Assembly (NCBI GenBank): GCA_038207585.1 | Contig: JBBQZP010000005.1 | Span: 1 to 64,000 of the forward strand | DNA: 64,000 bases | Source: JBBQZP01 sp038207585 | Lineage (GTDB): Bacteria > Pseudomonadota > Alphaproteobacteria > Rhodobacterales > Rhodobacteraceae | Direction: 5' to 3' | Shown here: positions 1 through 8,203 of the stretch, piece by piece | Position numbering within the stretch: the first letter of the stretch is position 1 | How the letters are laid out: each line of letters starts with the position of its first letter | Notes under the pieces: generated by a model | What the model was told of the DNA's origin: nothing | What the model saw: the letters and a program-made list of their open reading frames with translations, nothing else | Databases searched by the model: none | Made by a program: the position numbers and the translations under genes

Positions 1-1059
1 CACTTCGGATGACACCAGCTTGTCTTTCGTCTGGCTGGAAAACTTCGGGTCCGGAACTTTGACCGACAAAACACAGGTCAGCCCCTCGCGCGCATCATCG
101 CCGGTGAAATCGACCTTTTCCTTCTTCGCGATCCCTGACGATTGCGCATAGGCGTTGATCGTTCGGGTCAATGCACCGCGAAAGCCCGCCATATGGGTGC
201 CGCCATCGCGCTGCGGAATGTTGTTTGTGAACGGAAGCACGGTTTCGAAATAGCTGTCGTTCCACCACATCGCGACTTCCACCGTGATGCCCGCGCGTTC
301 ACCGATGATATAAATCGGCTCCGGCATGATCGACGATTTGGAGCGGTCCAGATAACGCACATATTCGCGCACACCGCCTTCAAACATGAACTCGGTGCGC
401 AGAGGTTCGACGGGGCGTTCGTCTTCCAGCACGATCCGCACGCCGGAATTGAGGAAGGCAAGTTCACGCAGCCGGTTTTCCAGCGTCTTGTAGATATATT
501 CCAGATTCGAAAACGTCTGGGTCGAGGCCAGAAACCGCACCTCGGTGCCCTTTTCGCCCGGCGCATCGCCGACCACGCGCAGATGTTCCACCGTGTCGCC
601 ATGCTCGAACCGCGCGAAATGCTCCTTGCCGTTGCGCCAGACGCGAAGCTCCAGCCATTCCGAAAGCGCATTCACAACTGACACGCCAACGCCGTGCAAG
701 CCGCCCGACACCTTGTACGAGTTCTGGTCGAATTTACCGCCCGCATGCAACTGCGTCATGATGACTTCCGCCGCCGAAACGCCTTCTTCCGCATGGATAT
801 CCACCGGGATTCCGCGCCCGTTGTCGCGCACCGAAACCGAGCTGTCGGCGTGGATTTTTACCGTGACGGCCGTCGCATGACCCGCCAGCGCCTCGTCAAT
901 GCCGTTGTCGACAACCTCATACACCATGTGGTGCAGACCCGACCCGTCGTCGGTGTCGCCGATATACATTCCTGGGCGTTTGCGAACGGCCTCCAACCCT
1001 TTGAGAACCTTGATAGATTCAGAGTTGTATTCAGGCTGCTGCGGCGTGTCGTCGGTCAT
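1..1059 (-). CDS. gyrB: DNA gyrase subunit B, N-terminal part (cut by window start)
   Basis: ATP-hydrolysing subunit of DNA gyrase, which introduces negative supercoils together with GyrA. About 353 residues are visible from the ATG at 1059; the TOPRIM and C-terminal regions lie outside the window. The GHKL ATPase signatures are clear: YEVVDNAIDEA near residues 47-57, DNGRGIP at 79-85 and GGLHGVGVS at 119-127, followed by the transducer domain, which ends with a SSQTKDKL (QTK) loop. It follows recF and a LysE-type gene on the same strand, close to the usual dnaA-dnaN-recF-gyrB order. A ParE identity is less likely given this context. Confidence 0.97.
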   Translation of the reverse strand, partial: MTDDTPQQPEYNSESIKVLKGLEAVRKRPGMYIGDTDDGSGLHHMVYEVVDNGIDEALAGHATAVTVKIHADSSVSVRDNGRGIPVDIHAEEGVSAAEVIMTQLHAGGKFDQNSYKVSGGLHGVGVSVVNALSEWLELRVWRNGKEHFARFEHGDTVEHLRVVGDAPGEKGTEVRFLASTQTFSNLEYIYKTLENRLRELAFLNSGVRIVLEDERPVEPLRTEFMFEGGVREYVRYLDRSKSSIMPEPIYIIGERAGITVEVAMWWNDSYFETVLPFTNNIPQRDGGTHMAGFRGALTRTINAYAQSSGIAKKEKVDFTGDDAREGLTCVLSVKVPDPKFSSQTKDKLVSSEV

Positions 1060-1138
1060 TCAGATATTCCCTGCGGTTCAGCCTTTTTTATAGGCTTTTC
1101 CTGCAGGATTGTCACGGCCTGACCACAAGATTTAGCGG

Positions 1139-1759
1139 TTAACTGAACCCGATCACCACGCCGACCGCAATCAGCAGAACACCCGAAACAAGGTTGATCC
1201 GCGCGATCCGTTCCGGTGACGCCAAAAGCCTGCGCGCGCGGTCGATCGAAAGCGCCAGGATCAGATTGCCGATCATCGGAACGGCCACAGAGACTGCCAG
1301 AATCGCCGCGATATCCCAGCCGTTCACGCGGGTCAGATCAAAGAACCCTGGCAACACACCCATATAAAACAGAACCGCCTTGGGGTTGCCGAACACCGCC
1401 GCAACGCCGGTCAGAAACCCCGCCATCCGACCCGGCTTCGTCATCCGGCTGTTGCCGGAAATAGGCCTGCGCGCGGTGCGGATCAAAAGTCCCCCCATGA
1501 TGCAGAACGTCAGCCCTGCGACATAGCGCAGAACGCTCAAAAAATCGCCATAGACCGACAGTATCCACGTCAGCCCGAAAATCGCTGCCATCGGCCAGAG
1601 CACATCGCCCAGCGCCACGCCCACCGCCAATGGCCAGGCCGACGCGAACCCGCCCGAAAGCGCCCGCGCGGTCAGAGCCACCCAGACCGGACCAGGCACG
1701 ATGAACAACAGGAACATGCCGCCCGCGTAAAACAGAAGGCTTTCAGGGGTGATCGTCAT
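1139..1759 (-). CDS. LysE/RhtB-family amino-acid exporter
   Basis: A 206-residue inner-membrane protein with about six hydrophobic segments and the LysE-family start: a first helix with FIVPGPVWVALTARAL (the family GP motif), then a Gly/Ala-rich second helix and FGNPKAVLFYMGVLPGF in the middle, which matches the conserved NPK region. The family exports amino acids or small metabolites; the substrate cannot be read from sequence. Its ATG overlaps the recF stop (ATGA at 1756-1759), so it is translationally coupled to recF and sits between recF and gyrB, where most bacteria have no gene. Confidence 0.88.
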   Translation of the reverse strand: MTITPESLLFYAGGMFLLFIVPGPVWVALTARALSGGFASAWPLAVGVALGDVLWPMAAIFGLTWILSVYGDFLSVLRYVAGLTFCIMGGLLIRTARRPISGNSRMTKPGRMAGFLTGVAAVFGNPKAVLFYMGVLPGFFDLTRVNGWDIAAILAVSVAVPMIGNLILALSIDRARRLLASPERIARINLVSGVLLIAVGVVIGFS

Positions 1760-2859
1760 GTCAGCTCCTGTACGTCCGATGAACCGGACAATTCCACCAC
1801 CGAAAACGTTTGTGCGCGCGGTCCAAGACTGTCAAACAGTGCAGCCTCTGTTCCCGTCATGATGGCTTGCGCACCCAATGTGAGCAGTTCTTCATAAAGT
1901 GCTGCGCGGCGGTCTGTATCCAGATGGGCGGCCACCTCATCCAGCAGCAAAACCGGCGCGCGGCCAAGGTCGGAGGCCAGCGCGCGGGCGTTGGCAAGGA
2001 TCAGGCTGATCAGCAGCGCTTTCTGCTCGCCGGTGGAGCATTGGTCGGCGGGCACGCCCTTAGCAGCATAGGTCGCGACCAGATCGGCCCGGTGCGGGCC
2101 GACCAATGTGCGCCCTGCGGCAAGGTCGCGGCGACGGTTCTGCGCAAGAGCCGGCGCAAGATCACCAGGCACAGAATCGTCCCCGTCCGGCCCGGTCAGC
2201 GCCAGATCGGCGCGGGGGAATGATGTGTCTGCACCGCTCTGCGCCTGGGCCAGCCGGGCAAGCGCATAGCTGCGGTTGGCCGTAATCGCCAACGCCGCTT
2301 CGGCCATCTGCGACTCCAGCGCCAGATACCAATGTGCGTCCGTGACCTGATCTTTCAAAAGGCGGTTGCGGTCGCGCATCGCCTTCTCATAGTTCAGCAC
2401 CGCCTCGGCATGGTCCGGTGCAAAGCTGAGCGTCATGCGGTCCAGAAAACGTCGCCGCCCCTCGGCCGCCTCGATCCACAGCCGGTCCATCGAGGGCACC
2501 AGCCAGACCATCCGCAAAATCCGGCCCAACATCACCTGCGTGGCGGCCTTGCCATCAATCCGCACTTGCCGGGGCTGGCCGGATTCGGCCCAACTTTCCA
2601 CATCATGCGCGGCGCTAAGCCCTTGAACCTCGGCAGCAATTTTCCAACCCAGCATCTCGGGCCGTCGCGCCAGGTCATCCGCCGCCGCCCGCCTGATACC
2701 CCGCCCGGGAGACAGAAGCGAAATCGCCTCAAGCACGTTGGTCTTGCCCGCCCCGTTCGGCCCGATGATCGCCACGGGCCGCCCGTCAAACTGCATCCGC
2801 GTGGCCGGATGGCTACGGAAATGCGAAAGGACAAGAGATGTGATCGCCAAACCCGGCAC
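1756..2859 (-). CDS. recF: DNA replication and repair protein RecF
   Basis: A 367-residue SMC-like ATPase that binds gapped DNA and helps load RecA in the RecFOR pathway. Walker A is GPNGAGKTN at residues 33-41, the signature-like STGEQKALL lies in the last third, and Walker B is VLLLDEVAAHLD, with the Asp that catalyses hydrolysis. The length is normal for the family. The start is a GTG at 2859, leading into a typical RecF beginning (LVLSHFRSH). It is 84 bp downstream of dnaN and overlaps the LysE-type gene by 4 bp. Confidence 0.95.
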   Translation of the reverse strand: MPGLAITSLVLSHFRSHPATRMQFDGRPVAIIGPNGAGKTNVLEAISLLSPGRGIRRAAADDLARRPEMLGWKIAAEVQGLSAAHDVESWAESGQPRQVRIDGKAATQVMLGRILRMVWLVPSMDRLWIEAAEGRRRFLDRMTLSFAPDHAEAVLNYEKAMRDRNRLLKDQVTDAHWYLALESQMAEAALAITANRSYALARLAQAQSGADTSFPRADLALTGPDGDDSVPGDLAPALAQNRRRDLAAGRTLVGPHRADLVATYAAKGVPADQCSTGEQKALLISLILANARALASDLGRAPVLLLDEVAAHLDTDRRAALYEELLTLGAQAIMTGTEAALFDSLGPRAQTFSVVELSGSSDVQELT

Positions 2860-2943
2860 GCGGTTTTTCTTTCCGGCAGCAGCCCACCGGTCACGTTACT
2901 GCCGGTGGAAAATCAGAAGAACGGACGCCCTGATTGCGGAGGG

Positions 2944-4062
2944 TTAAACGCGCATCGGCATAACTACGTAGACCGCGCTCATATCATTGCCTTCGCGCAT
3001 CAGAGTCGGGTCGCCGGACGAATTGAACAGGAACACCGCATTTTCACGGTCCACCTGACTGGCGATTTCCAGTAGGTATTTCGCGTTGAAGCCGATCTCC
3101 AGATGCTCATCCGCATAGGCGACGGCGAGTTCTTCCTCGGCGGCCCCACTATCCGGCGCATTGACAGACAGCACCAGACGATCCTCATCAAGGCTCAGTT
3201 TCACCGCGCGCGAGCGTTCGGAGGATACGGTTGCAACCCGGTCTACTGCCTTGGCAAAATCGGCGGCGTCCACTTCCAGCCGTTTGGTATTTCCGGTGGG
3301 AATCACGCGGGTATAATCGGGGAATGTGCCGTCGATGACCTTGGATGTCATGGTGATTGCCGGCGTCGCGAACCGAACTTTGGTTTCCGACACCGACACG
3401 GCAATCATCGCCTCATCATCATCCAGCAACTTGCGTAATTCGCCCACGGTTTTGCGCGGCACAATAACGCCAGGCATTCCGGCGGCCCCATCCGGCAAAG
3501 GCGCGTCAATGCGGGCAAGGCGGTGGCCATCGGTCGCCACGCAGCGCAGGACCGGGCCGTCTTCGCCGGTCGACACATGCATATAGACGCCGTTCAGGTA
3601 ATAACGCGTCTCCTCGGTCGAAATTGCAAACTTCGCCTTGTCGAACAGGCGGCGCAGGACCGGAGCCTTGCAGCCAAAATTCGACGAATATTCCGAACTC
3701 GCCATCACCGGGAAATCTTCTTTCGGCAGCGTCGCAAGATTAAACACCGACCGGCCCGCAGCAACGGTCAATCTCCCTGCGGCACCGTCTTCGGTCAGGC
3801 TGACCAGTGCGCCGTCGGGCAATTTACGGACGATCTCGTGCAGCATTACGGCCGAAACCGTCGTGGCACCGGGGCGTTCGACCACGGCATTCGTGCGGTC
3901 GATCACCTCAATATCCAGATCGGTGGCGCGAAAGCTTACACTGTCGCCTTCTGCCTCTATCAGGACGTTGGCGAGGATGGGAATCGTATTGCGACGCTCA
4001 ACAACCGATTGCGCTTGACCCACGGCTTTCAGAAGCGCCGCGCGTTCGATGCTGATCTTCAT
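2944..4062 (-). CDS. dnaN: DNA polymerase III beta subunit (sliding clamp)
   Basis: A 372-residue ring-forming processivity clamp that holds Pol III on DNA. The start chosen is the ATG at 4062 (MKISIERAALLKAVGQ), which matches the conserved clamp N-terminus; a longer reading to 4140 adds 26 residues with no family resemblance. The three clamp domains run through the protein and the C-terminus ends YVVMPMRV, the typical clamp end (M-P-M-R). It lies downstream of dnaA on the same strand, with a hairpin and a possible own promoter in between. Confidence 0.97.
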   Translation of the reverse strand: MKISIERAALLKAVGQAQSVVERRNTIPILANVLIEAEGDSVSFRATDLDIEVIDRTNAVVERPGATTVSAVMLHEIVRKLPDGALVSLTEDGAAGRLTVAAGRSVFNLATLPKEDFPVMASSEYSSNFGCKAPVLRRLFDKAKFAISTEETRYYLNGVYMHVSTGEDGPVLRCVATDGHRLARIDAPLPDGAAGMPGVIVPRKTVGELRKLLDDDEAMIAVSVSETKVRFATPAITMTSKVIDGTFPDYTRVIPTGNTKRLEVDAADFAKAVDRVATVSSERSRAVKLSLDEDRLVLSVNAPDSGAAEEELAVAYADEHLEIGFNAKYLLEIASQVDRENAVFLFNSSGDPTLMREGNDMSAVYVVMPMRV

Positions 4063-4112
4063 TCGCTCATTCCCTTTTGGCAGCCCGCCCCCGAAGTGCA
4101 GCAGGGACGATG

Positions 4113-4140
4113 AACCTATCCGGTTTTCGCCGGGGCTCAA
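4113..4140 (-). promoter_or_regulatory. Possible dnaN promoter
   Basis: Read on the minus strand: TTGAGC, 16 bases, then TAGGTT, located 50-80 bases ahead of the dnaN start and after the dnaA 3' hairpin. The -10 is weak, so this is only a candidate. dnaN could also be read through from dnaA. Confidence 0.25.
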
Positions 4141-4168
4141 ACAATTTTTCGGACATTCGGTGCGTTTG

Positions 4169-4189
4169 TGCGGGCCGTCAAGGCCCGCA
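4169..4189 (-). terminator. Strong hairpin just after the dnaA stop
   Basis: An 8-bp perfect stem (TGCGGGCC/GGCCCGCA) with a 5-base loop starts three bases after the dnaA stop codon. It has no U-tract on the minus strand, so it may stabilise or process the dnaA 3' end rather than be a full intrinsic terminator. Confidence 0.4.
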
Positions 4190-4191
4190 GG

Positions 4192-5568
4192 TCACTGTTG
4201 CAGCAGACGGCGCAGAAGTTGCAGGTCATCGGTCATCTGGCTGTCGGTCGCCATCAGTTCTTCAATCCGGCGCACACCGTGCATGATGGTGGTGTGGTCA
4301 CGCCCACCAAAGCGGCGGCCAATTTCGGGCAGGCTGCGCTGCGTCAGTTGCTTGGCCAGATACATCGCAATCTGACGCGGCCGCGCGATCGTGCGTTGCC
4401 GTTTCGGGCCGATCATGTCGCTGAGCCGCACATTGTAATGCTCGGCCACCTTGCGTTGAATCTCTTCGATCGTGACCTTGCGGTCATTGGCGCGCAGAAT
4501 GTCGGCCAGACAATCCTGCACCAGATCAAGCGTGATCTCGCGGCCCACAAGGCTTGCAAAGGCGAACAGGCGGGTCAAGGCACCTTCAAGAACGCGCACG
4601 TTCGTTGTGATGCGATGCGCCAGAAACTCAAGGATTCCGTCCGAAAGCTGCAGGCCCTTGTATTGCTGGCGGTAGTATTCCGCCTTTTGCTGCAGGATAC
4701 CAAGCCGAAGTTCATAATCGGTCGGATGCAGATCCACGACCAGCCCGCATTGCAGGCGCGATTTGATGCGGTCTTCCAGATCCTTGATCTCGCCGGGCGC
4801 GCGGTCGGCGGAAATGACGATCTGCTTGTTCTGATCGACAAGCGCGTTGAAGGTGTGGAAAAACTCGTCCTGAGTGGAATCCTTGCCGGCGATGAACTGC
4901 ACGTCATCCACCATCAGCACGTCAACCGACCGGAACAGGCTTTTGAAATCCATGATCTGACGGTCGCGCAGGGCTTGCACGAACCGGTACATGAACTGCT
5001 CCGCCGACAGGTAAAGCACCCGCAATTCGGGGCGGCGGGCGCGCAATTCGTGGGCAATGGCGTGCATCAGATGGGTTTTGCCCAAGCCGACTCCACCATA
5101 AAGGAACAGCGGGTTAAAGCTGACCGGCCCACCCTCGGCCACGCGGCGCGCGGCGGCATGGGCAAGCTCGTTCGGGGTGCCGACGACGAACGTATCAAAG
5201 GTGAACCGCGCATCCAAGGGCGCGCCCGGCATGTCGTCATCATTGGCGGGGGCCGGTTTGTCGCTGGCGCGGGGCATTTTGGGCAAGGGTTCGGCGCGCG
5301 CGCTGGCGCTGACGTTGAACTCGGCACGCTCCACCTCGGCACCGGCGAGATTCAGTTGGTGGCAGATATGGTCGGAAAAATTCCGCGACACCCAGTCACC
5401 AAAGAATACGGTCGGAACGTCAAAGTGCACAACACCATCACGCAAGCCCGACATCCGCAGCGGCTCGATCCATGTTGTGAAATTGTTCTTGCCGACCCGT
5501 TGCCTCAGTTCCTCACGCACTTTTCCCCAAGTTTCGTCCGTCATTCGATCCGACCTGTCCGTCGCCAT
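4192..5568 (-). CDS. dnaA: Chromosomal replication initiator protein DnaA
   Basis: A 458-residue AAA+ initiator that binds DnaA boxes and melts the origin. Domain I starts with TWGKVREELRQRVG, a linker rich in Ala/Pro follows, then the AAA+ core with Walker A GGVGLGKTH and Walker B VLMVDDVQFIAGK, and domain IV with the DNA-binding signature GGRDHTTIMHGVRRI near the C-terminus. The ATG at 5568 is used here; the ATG at 5544 (MTDETWGKV) resembles many alphaproteobacterial DnaA starts and is an equally good choice. Upstream lies a long non-coding stretch with an orphan terminator. Confidence 0.97.
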   Translation of the reverse strand: MATDRSDRMTDETWGKVREELRQRVGKNNFTTWIEPLRMSGLRDGVVHFDVPTVFFGDWVSRNFSDHICHQLNLAGAEVERAEFNVSASARAEPLPKMPRASDKPAPANDDDMPGAPLDARFTFDTFVVGTPNELAHAAARRVAEGGPVSFNPLFLYGGVGLGKTHLMHAIAHELRARRPELRVLYLSAEQFMYRFVQALRDRQIMDFKSLFRSVDVLMVDDVQFIAGKDSTQDEFFHTFNALVDQNKQIVISADRAPGEIKDLEDRIKSRLQCGLVVDLHPTDYELRLGILQQKAEYYRQQYKGLQLSDGILEFLAHRITTNVRVLEGALTRLFAFASLVGREITLDLVQDCLADILRANDRKVTIEEIQRKVAEHYNVRLSDMIGPKRQRTIARPRQIAMYLAKQLTQRSLPEIGRRFGGRDHTTIMHGVRRIEELMATDSQMTDDLQLLRRLLQQ

Positions 5569-5652
5569 TCTTTTTGGCCCCTGTTGGGGCGCCTAACCTG
5601 CGCCCTTAAAACCCACACACACGATTCTGTCCGTGAACCTCACAGACACCAC

Positions 5653-5673
5653 AAAAAAGCCGGGAAAACCCGG
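5653..5673 (-). terminator. Intrinsic terminator upstream of dnaA (orphan)
   Basis: On the minus strand a CCGGG-TTTT-CCCGG hairpin is followed by C and six T. It points the same way as dnaA but lies about 85 bases before its start, and the rpsT terminator is already behind it. It therefore ends either a small RNA encoded between about 5680 and 6000, or a prematurely terminated dnaA leader. Confidence 0.75.
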
Positions 5674-5770
5674 AGCGGGGGCAACAGAACGCAGGGAAGG
5701 TACGGCCAAAGCCGATCTTTCCACATTGATGAAACGGTTGCCGCAATTGCGGCGCAGACACCCCAACACC

Positions 5771-5784
5771 TTGATCGCAATCAT
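5771..5784. promoter_or_regulatory. FNR-like box
   Basis: TTGAT-CGCA-ATCAT, one mismatch from the FNR/FixK consensus TTGAT-N4-ATCAA. It overlaps a minus-strand TATGAT (plus 5780-5785) that could serve as a -10 for a transcript ending at the 5653-5673 terminator. This is a single short-motif match and could be chance. Confidence 0.25.
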
Positions 5785-5848
5785 AAAATCAAAAACCGTT
5801 GCGGCAGAACAACGGCAGAAGATTCGATTTTCTGATCACGACCACGTC

Positions 5849-5864
5849 TTGTCCCCCAGGACAA
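5849..5864. repeat. Perfect inverted repeat, 6-4-6
   Basis: TTGTCC-CCCA-GGACAA. It could be a regulator operator or an RNA hairpin in a small transcript upstream of dnaA. No known motif is recognised. Confidence 0.35.
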
Positions 5865-6001
5865 ATGAATCGCTTGGCCAAACTAGCAATCCATCGCGCG
5901 CGCTTGCAACTAATCTTCTCTGTTGACACGCGTCTTGCCCAGCGAATCCCGCGGCTCTGGCAAATCGGCAACGCAACGCCGAAAATGGTGTTTAAAATGC
6001 G

Positions 6002-6029
6002 AAAAAACGCGCCGATCCGGCGCGTTTTT
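6002..6029 (-). terminator. rpsT intrinsic terminator
   Basis: Six A, then the 6-bp stem CGCGCC/GGCGCG with a 5-base loop, then five T, 24 bases past the rpsT stop. Because it is flanked by A- and T-tracts on both sides, it would work in either direction. Confidence 0.85.
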
Positions 6030-6052
6030 CAATTTCGAATAAATCTGAAAAA

Positions 6053-6328
6053 TCAGGCAGTTGCTGTTGCAAGGCCTTTGACGCGCGACGTCAGACGCGA
6101 CATCTTGCGTGCAACCGTGTTCTTGTGCAGCACGCCCTTGGACACGCCACGATCAAGCTCGGGCTGTGCGGCGTGCAGGGCAGCGGTGGCTGCATCCTGA
6201 TTGCCAGTGGCAAGCGCTTCTTCGACTTTGCGCAGGAACGTGCGGATACGCGAACGGCGCGCCTTGTTCACGTCATACCGCGCCTCGGACTGGCGGGCGC
6301 GTTTCTTGGACTGGGGCGTATTGGCCAT
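6053..6328 (-). CDS. rpsT: 30S ribosomal protein S20
   Basis: A 91-residue basic, helical primary-binding protein of the 30S subunit that contacts 16S rRNA. The start MANTPQSKKRARQSE and the C-terminal KGVLHKNTVARKMSRL are diagnostic of S20, and the length is normal. It is a single-gene unit with a good promoter candidate upstream (6374-6402) and an intrinsic terminator downstream. S20 genes commonly lie near dnaA in alphaproteobacteria, as here. Confidence 0.97.
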   Translation of the reverse strand: MANTPQSKKRARQSEARYDVNKARRSRIRTFLRKVEEALATGNQDAATAALHAAQPELDRGVSKGVLHKNTVARKMSRLTSRVKGLATATA

Positions 6329-6373
6329 AGGACGGGTTCCGGTTCTTCGGTTCGTGTCAAACTTGAAGCCGCG

Positions 6374-6402
6374 TCTTTACGGGCGACTCGGGGGCAAGTC
6401 AA
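6374..6402 (-). promoter_or_regulatory. rpsT promoter candidate
   Basis: Minus strand: TTGACT, 17 bases, then TAAAGA, placing the start of transcription about 35-40 bases ahead of the rpsT ATG. This is a good match to the housekeeping sigma-70 consensus. Confidence 0.55.
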
Positions 6403-6425
6403 CCGGGGAACGCCCGGTATTTCAC

Positions 6426-7202
6426 CTATCTGTCACGGAATTGCGGTTGGCGCTTTTCCAGAAAGGCCGCCATCCCCTCTTTCTGGTCATCCGTGGCGAA
6501 AAGCGCCTGAAACATGCGGCGTTCAAACAGCAGGCCCTCGCGCAGCGTCGTCTCATAGCTGCGGTTGACCGATTCTTTCACGGCCATCACCGTCAGCGCC
6601 GACTTCTCGGCGATCTTGCGCGCAGCCTTTAGCGATTCCTCGATCAGCGTCTTGGCTGGAACGATCCGGCTGACCAGCCCGCAACGCTCTGCTTCGACCG
6701 CATCCATTGACCGGCCCGTCAGGTGCATATCCATAGATTTGGATTTGCCGATGAACCGTGTCAGTCGCTGACTGCCGCCCATGCCCGCCACCACGCCAAG
6801 GTTGATTTCGGGCTGGCCGAACTTGGCGGTGTCGGATGCGATGATGAAATCGCACATCATTGCCAATTCGCAGCCACCGCCCAAGGCATAGCCGGACACC
6901 GCTGCAATGATGGGTTTGCGCACCCGCATGATGGCTTCGGCCTCGGCCCCGAAGAAATCATCGCCAAAGGTGTCCACAAAGGTCTTTTCGGCCATTTCCT
7001 TGATGTCAGCCCCGGCGGCGAATGCCTTTTCCGACCCTGTCAGCACGATGCAGCGAACCTTGTCATTCGCATCCAGATCGGCAAACGCCACAGCCAGTTC
7101 GTGCATCATCTTTGCGTTCAGCGCGTTCAGCGCATCCGGCCGGTTCATCCGCACAAGCGCCACATAATCCTCGACTTCGCAGATCAGCGTTTCATAGGCC
7201 AT
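6426..7202 (-). CDS. Enoyl-CoA hydratase (crotonase family)
   Basis: A 258-residue crotonase-fold enzyme that adds water to 2-enoyl-CoA in fatty-acid beta-oxidation. The ATG at 7202 (MAYETLICEVEDYVALV) gives the typical family start; longer frames add a non-homologous tail. Visible are the CoA/oxyanion region AFAAGADIKEM, and both catalytic glutamates in GYALGGGCELAMMCD and FGQPEINLGVVAGMGG. The length fits short-chain hydratases such as FadB1x/Ech. It stands alone between rpsT and mutM on the minus strand. Confidence 0.92.
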   Translation of the reverse strand: MAYETLICEVEDYVALVRMNRPDALNALNAKMMHELAVAFADLDANDKVRCIVLTGSEKAFAAGADIKEMAEKTFVDTFGDDFFGAEAEAIMRVRKPIIAAVSGYALGGGCELAMMCDFIIASDTAKFGQPEINLGVVAGMGGSQRLTRFIGKSKSMDMHLTGRSMDAVEAERCGLVSRIVPAKTLIEESLKAARKIAEKSALTVMAVKESVNRSYETTLREGLLFERRMFQALFATDDQKEGMAAFLEKRQPQFRDR

Positions 7203-7263
7203 ATGACATTCCCCGGTTGCGGCAGCAGCAAGGACTCCTAGCACCCTGCGCTGCGCTTTCAAG

Positions 7264-8115
7264 TCATCTCTGGCAGTGCGGGCAGTAGAACGACGACCGC
7301 CCGGACTGCACGATCCGCGTGATTTGCCCTTTGCAGGCCGGGCTCGGGCAGGGTTCACCGTCGCGGTCATAAACCCGAAAATTGTGCTGGAAATAACCCA
7401 GTTCGCCGTCGGTCTGGCGGTAGTCACGCAGGGACGAACCGCCCGCCGTGATCGCCTCGGTCAGAACATCGCGGATCAGGGGCACAAGGCTGGCCACGCG
7501 CAGGGCGGCGATTTGCCCGGCGCGGCGTTTGGGGCTGATCCCCGCGCGGTGCAGCACCTCGGACACATAGATGTTGCCAAGCCCGGCCACGATTCGCTGA
7601 TCCAGCAGGGCGGATTTGATCGGCGTATTGCGCCCCTTCAGGCGGGCAATCAGATAGGGTTCATCGAAAGCATTTCCCAGCGGCTCTGGCCCCAGTGCTG
7701 CCAAAAGCATGTGCTCATCGTCGTGACCGGTCGCAAAAAGATCCATCGCGCCAAAGCGGCGGGCGTCGTTGAAGGTGACGCGCGCCCCGCCTTCCATATC
7801 CAGCACGACATGGTCATGTTTGGCGGGGGCGGGGTGGGCGTGGTGAAAGTCCCCCAACATCTGCCCCGAAATCAGCATCCGCCCCGACATGCCCAGATGC
7901 ACCAGCAGCGTCTCGCCCGACGACAGATCGGCGAGGATGTATTTCGACCGCCGCCGCAGCCCCAGCACCCGCGCACCCGTCAGACGTGAGGCCATGCCGA
8001 CGGGAAACGGCCAGCGCAGATCGGGGCGGTTCACTTGCGCCAGCGTGATCAGACGCCCGGTCATCACGGGCTCCAACCCGCGCCGCACGGTTTCAACTTC
8101 GGGCAGTTCGGGCAT
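7264..8115 (-). CDS. mutM: Formamidopyrimidine-DNA glycosylase (Fpg)
   Basis: A 283-residue bifunctional glycosylase/AP lyase that removes 8-oxoguanine and formamidopyrimidines. The start MPELPEVETVRRGL at 8115 carries the catalytic Pro2 and Glu3; the longer frame to 8214 would bury this essential N-terminal proline and is wrong. The C-terminal zinc finger has the four cysteines in CPSPACKG and FYCPHC. It diverges from ubiE across an 88-bp gap. Confidence 0.97.
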   Translation of the reverse strand: MPELPEVETVRRGLEPVMTGRLITLAQVNRPDLRWPFPVGMASRLTGARVLGLRRRSKYILADLSSGETLLVHLGMSGRMLISGQMLGDFHHAHPAPAKHDHVVLDMEGGARVTFNDARRFGAMDLFATGHDDEHMLLAALGPEPLGNAFDEPYLIARLKGRNTPIKSALLDQRIVAGLGNIYVSEVLHRAGISPKRRAGQIAALRVASLVPLIRDVLTEAITAGGSSLRDYRQTDGELGYFQHNFRVYDRDGEPCPSPACKGQITRIVQSGRSSFYCPHCQR

Positions 8116-8203
8116 TTCGACCTTTGCATCTGGACAGTTGGGCGCATTGCAGCGCCGCGCGCGCGCTCTATAAGGTAAGGCAGCGACAAGGATAGCGAAA
8201 GCC

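Larger units (their letters stand above)
5569..6052. other. 484-bp non-coding region between dnaA and rpsT
   Basis: No convincing protein gene is present; the short open frames here have no recognisable content. It contains two minus-strand intrinsic terminators (near 5653-5673 and 6002-6029), an FNR-like box at 5771-5784 overlapping an AT-rich patch (about 5781-5800), and a perfect 6-4-6 inverted repeat at 5849-5864. One loose DnaA-box-like word (CTTTCCACA, 7 of 9 to TTATCCACA) occurs at 5717-5725. There is no cluster of DnaA boxes, so an origin cannot be called here. Confidence 0.6.

Noticed and set aside
4168..5835. A 555-residue open frame on the plus strand
   Set aside because: It is antisense to dnaA and its composition (Arg, His, Gln-rich) is typical of shadow frames.
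5569..6052. Chromosomal origin (oriC) next to dnaA
   Set aside because: Only one loose DnaA-box word and a short AT-rich patch are visible. No box cluster supports an origin, and in several alphaproteobacteria it lies elsewhere.
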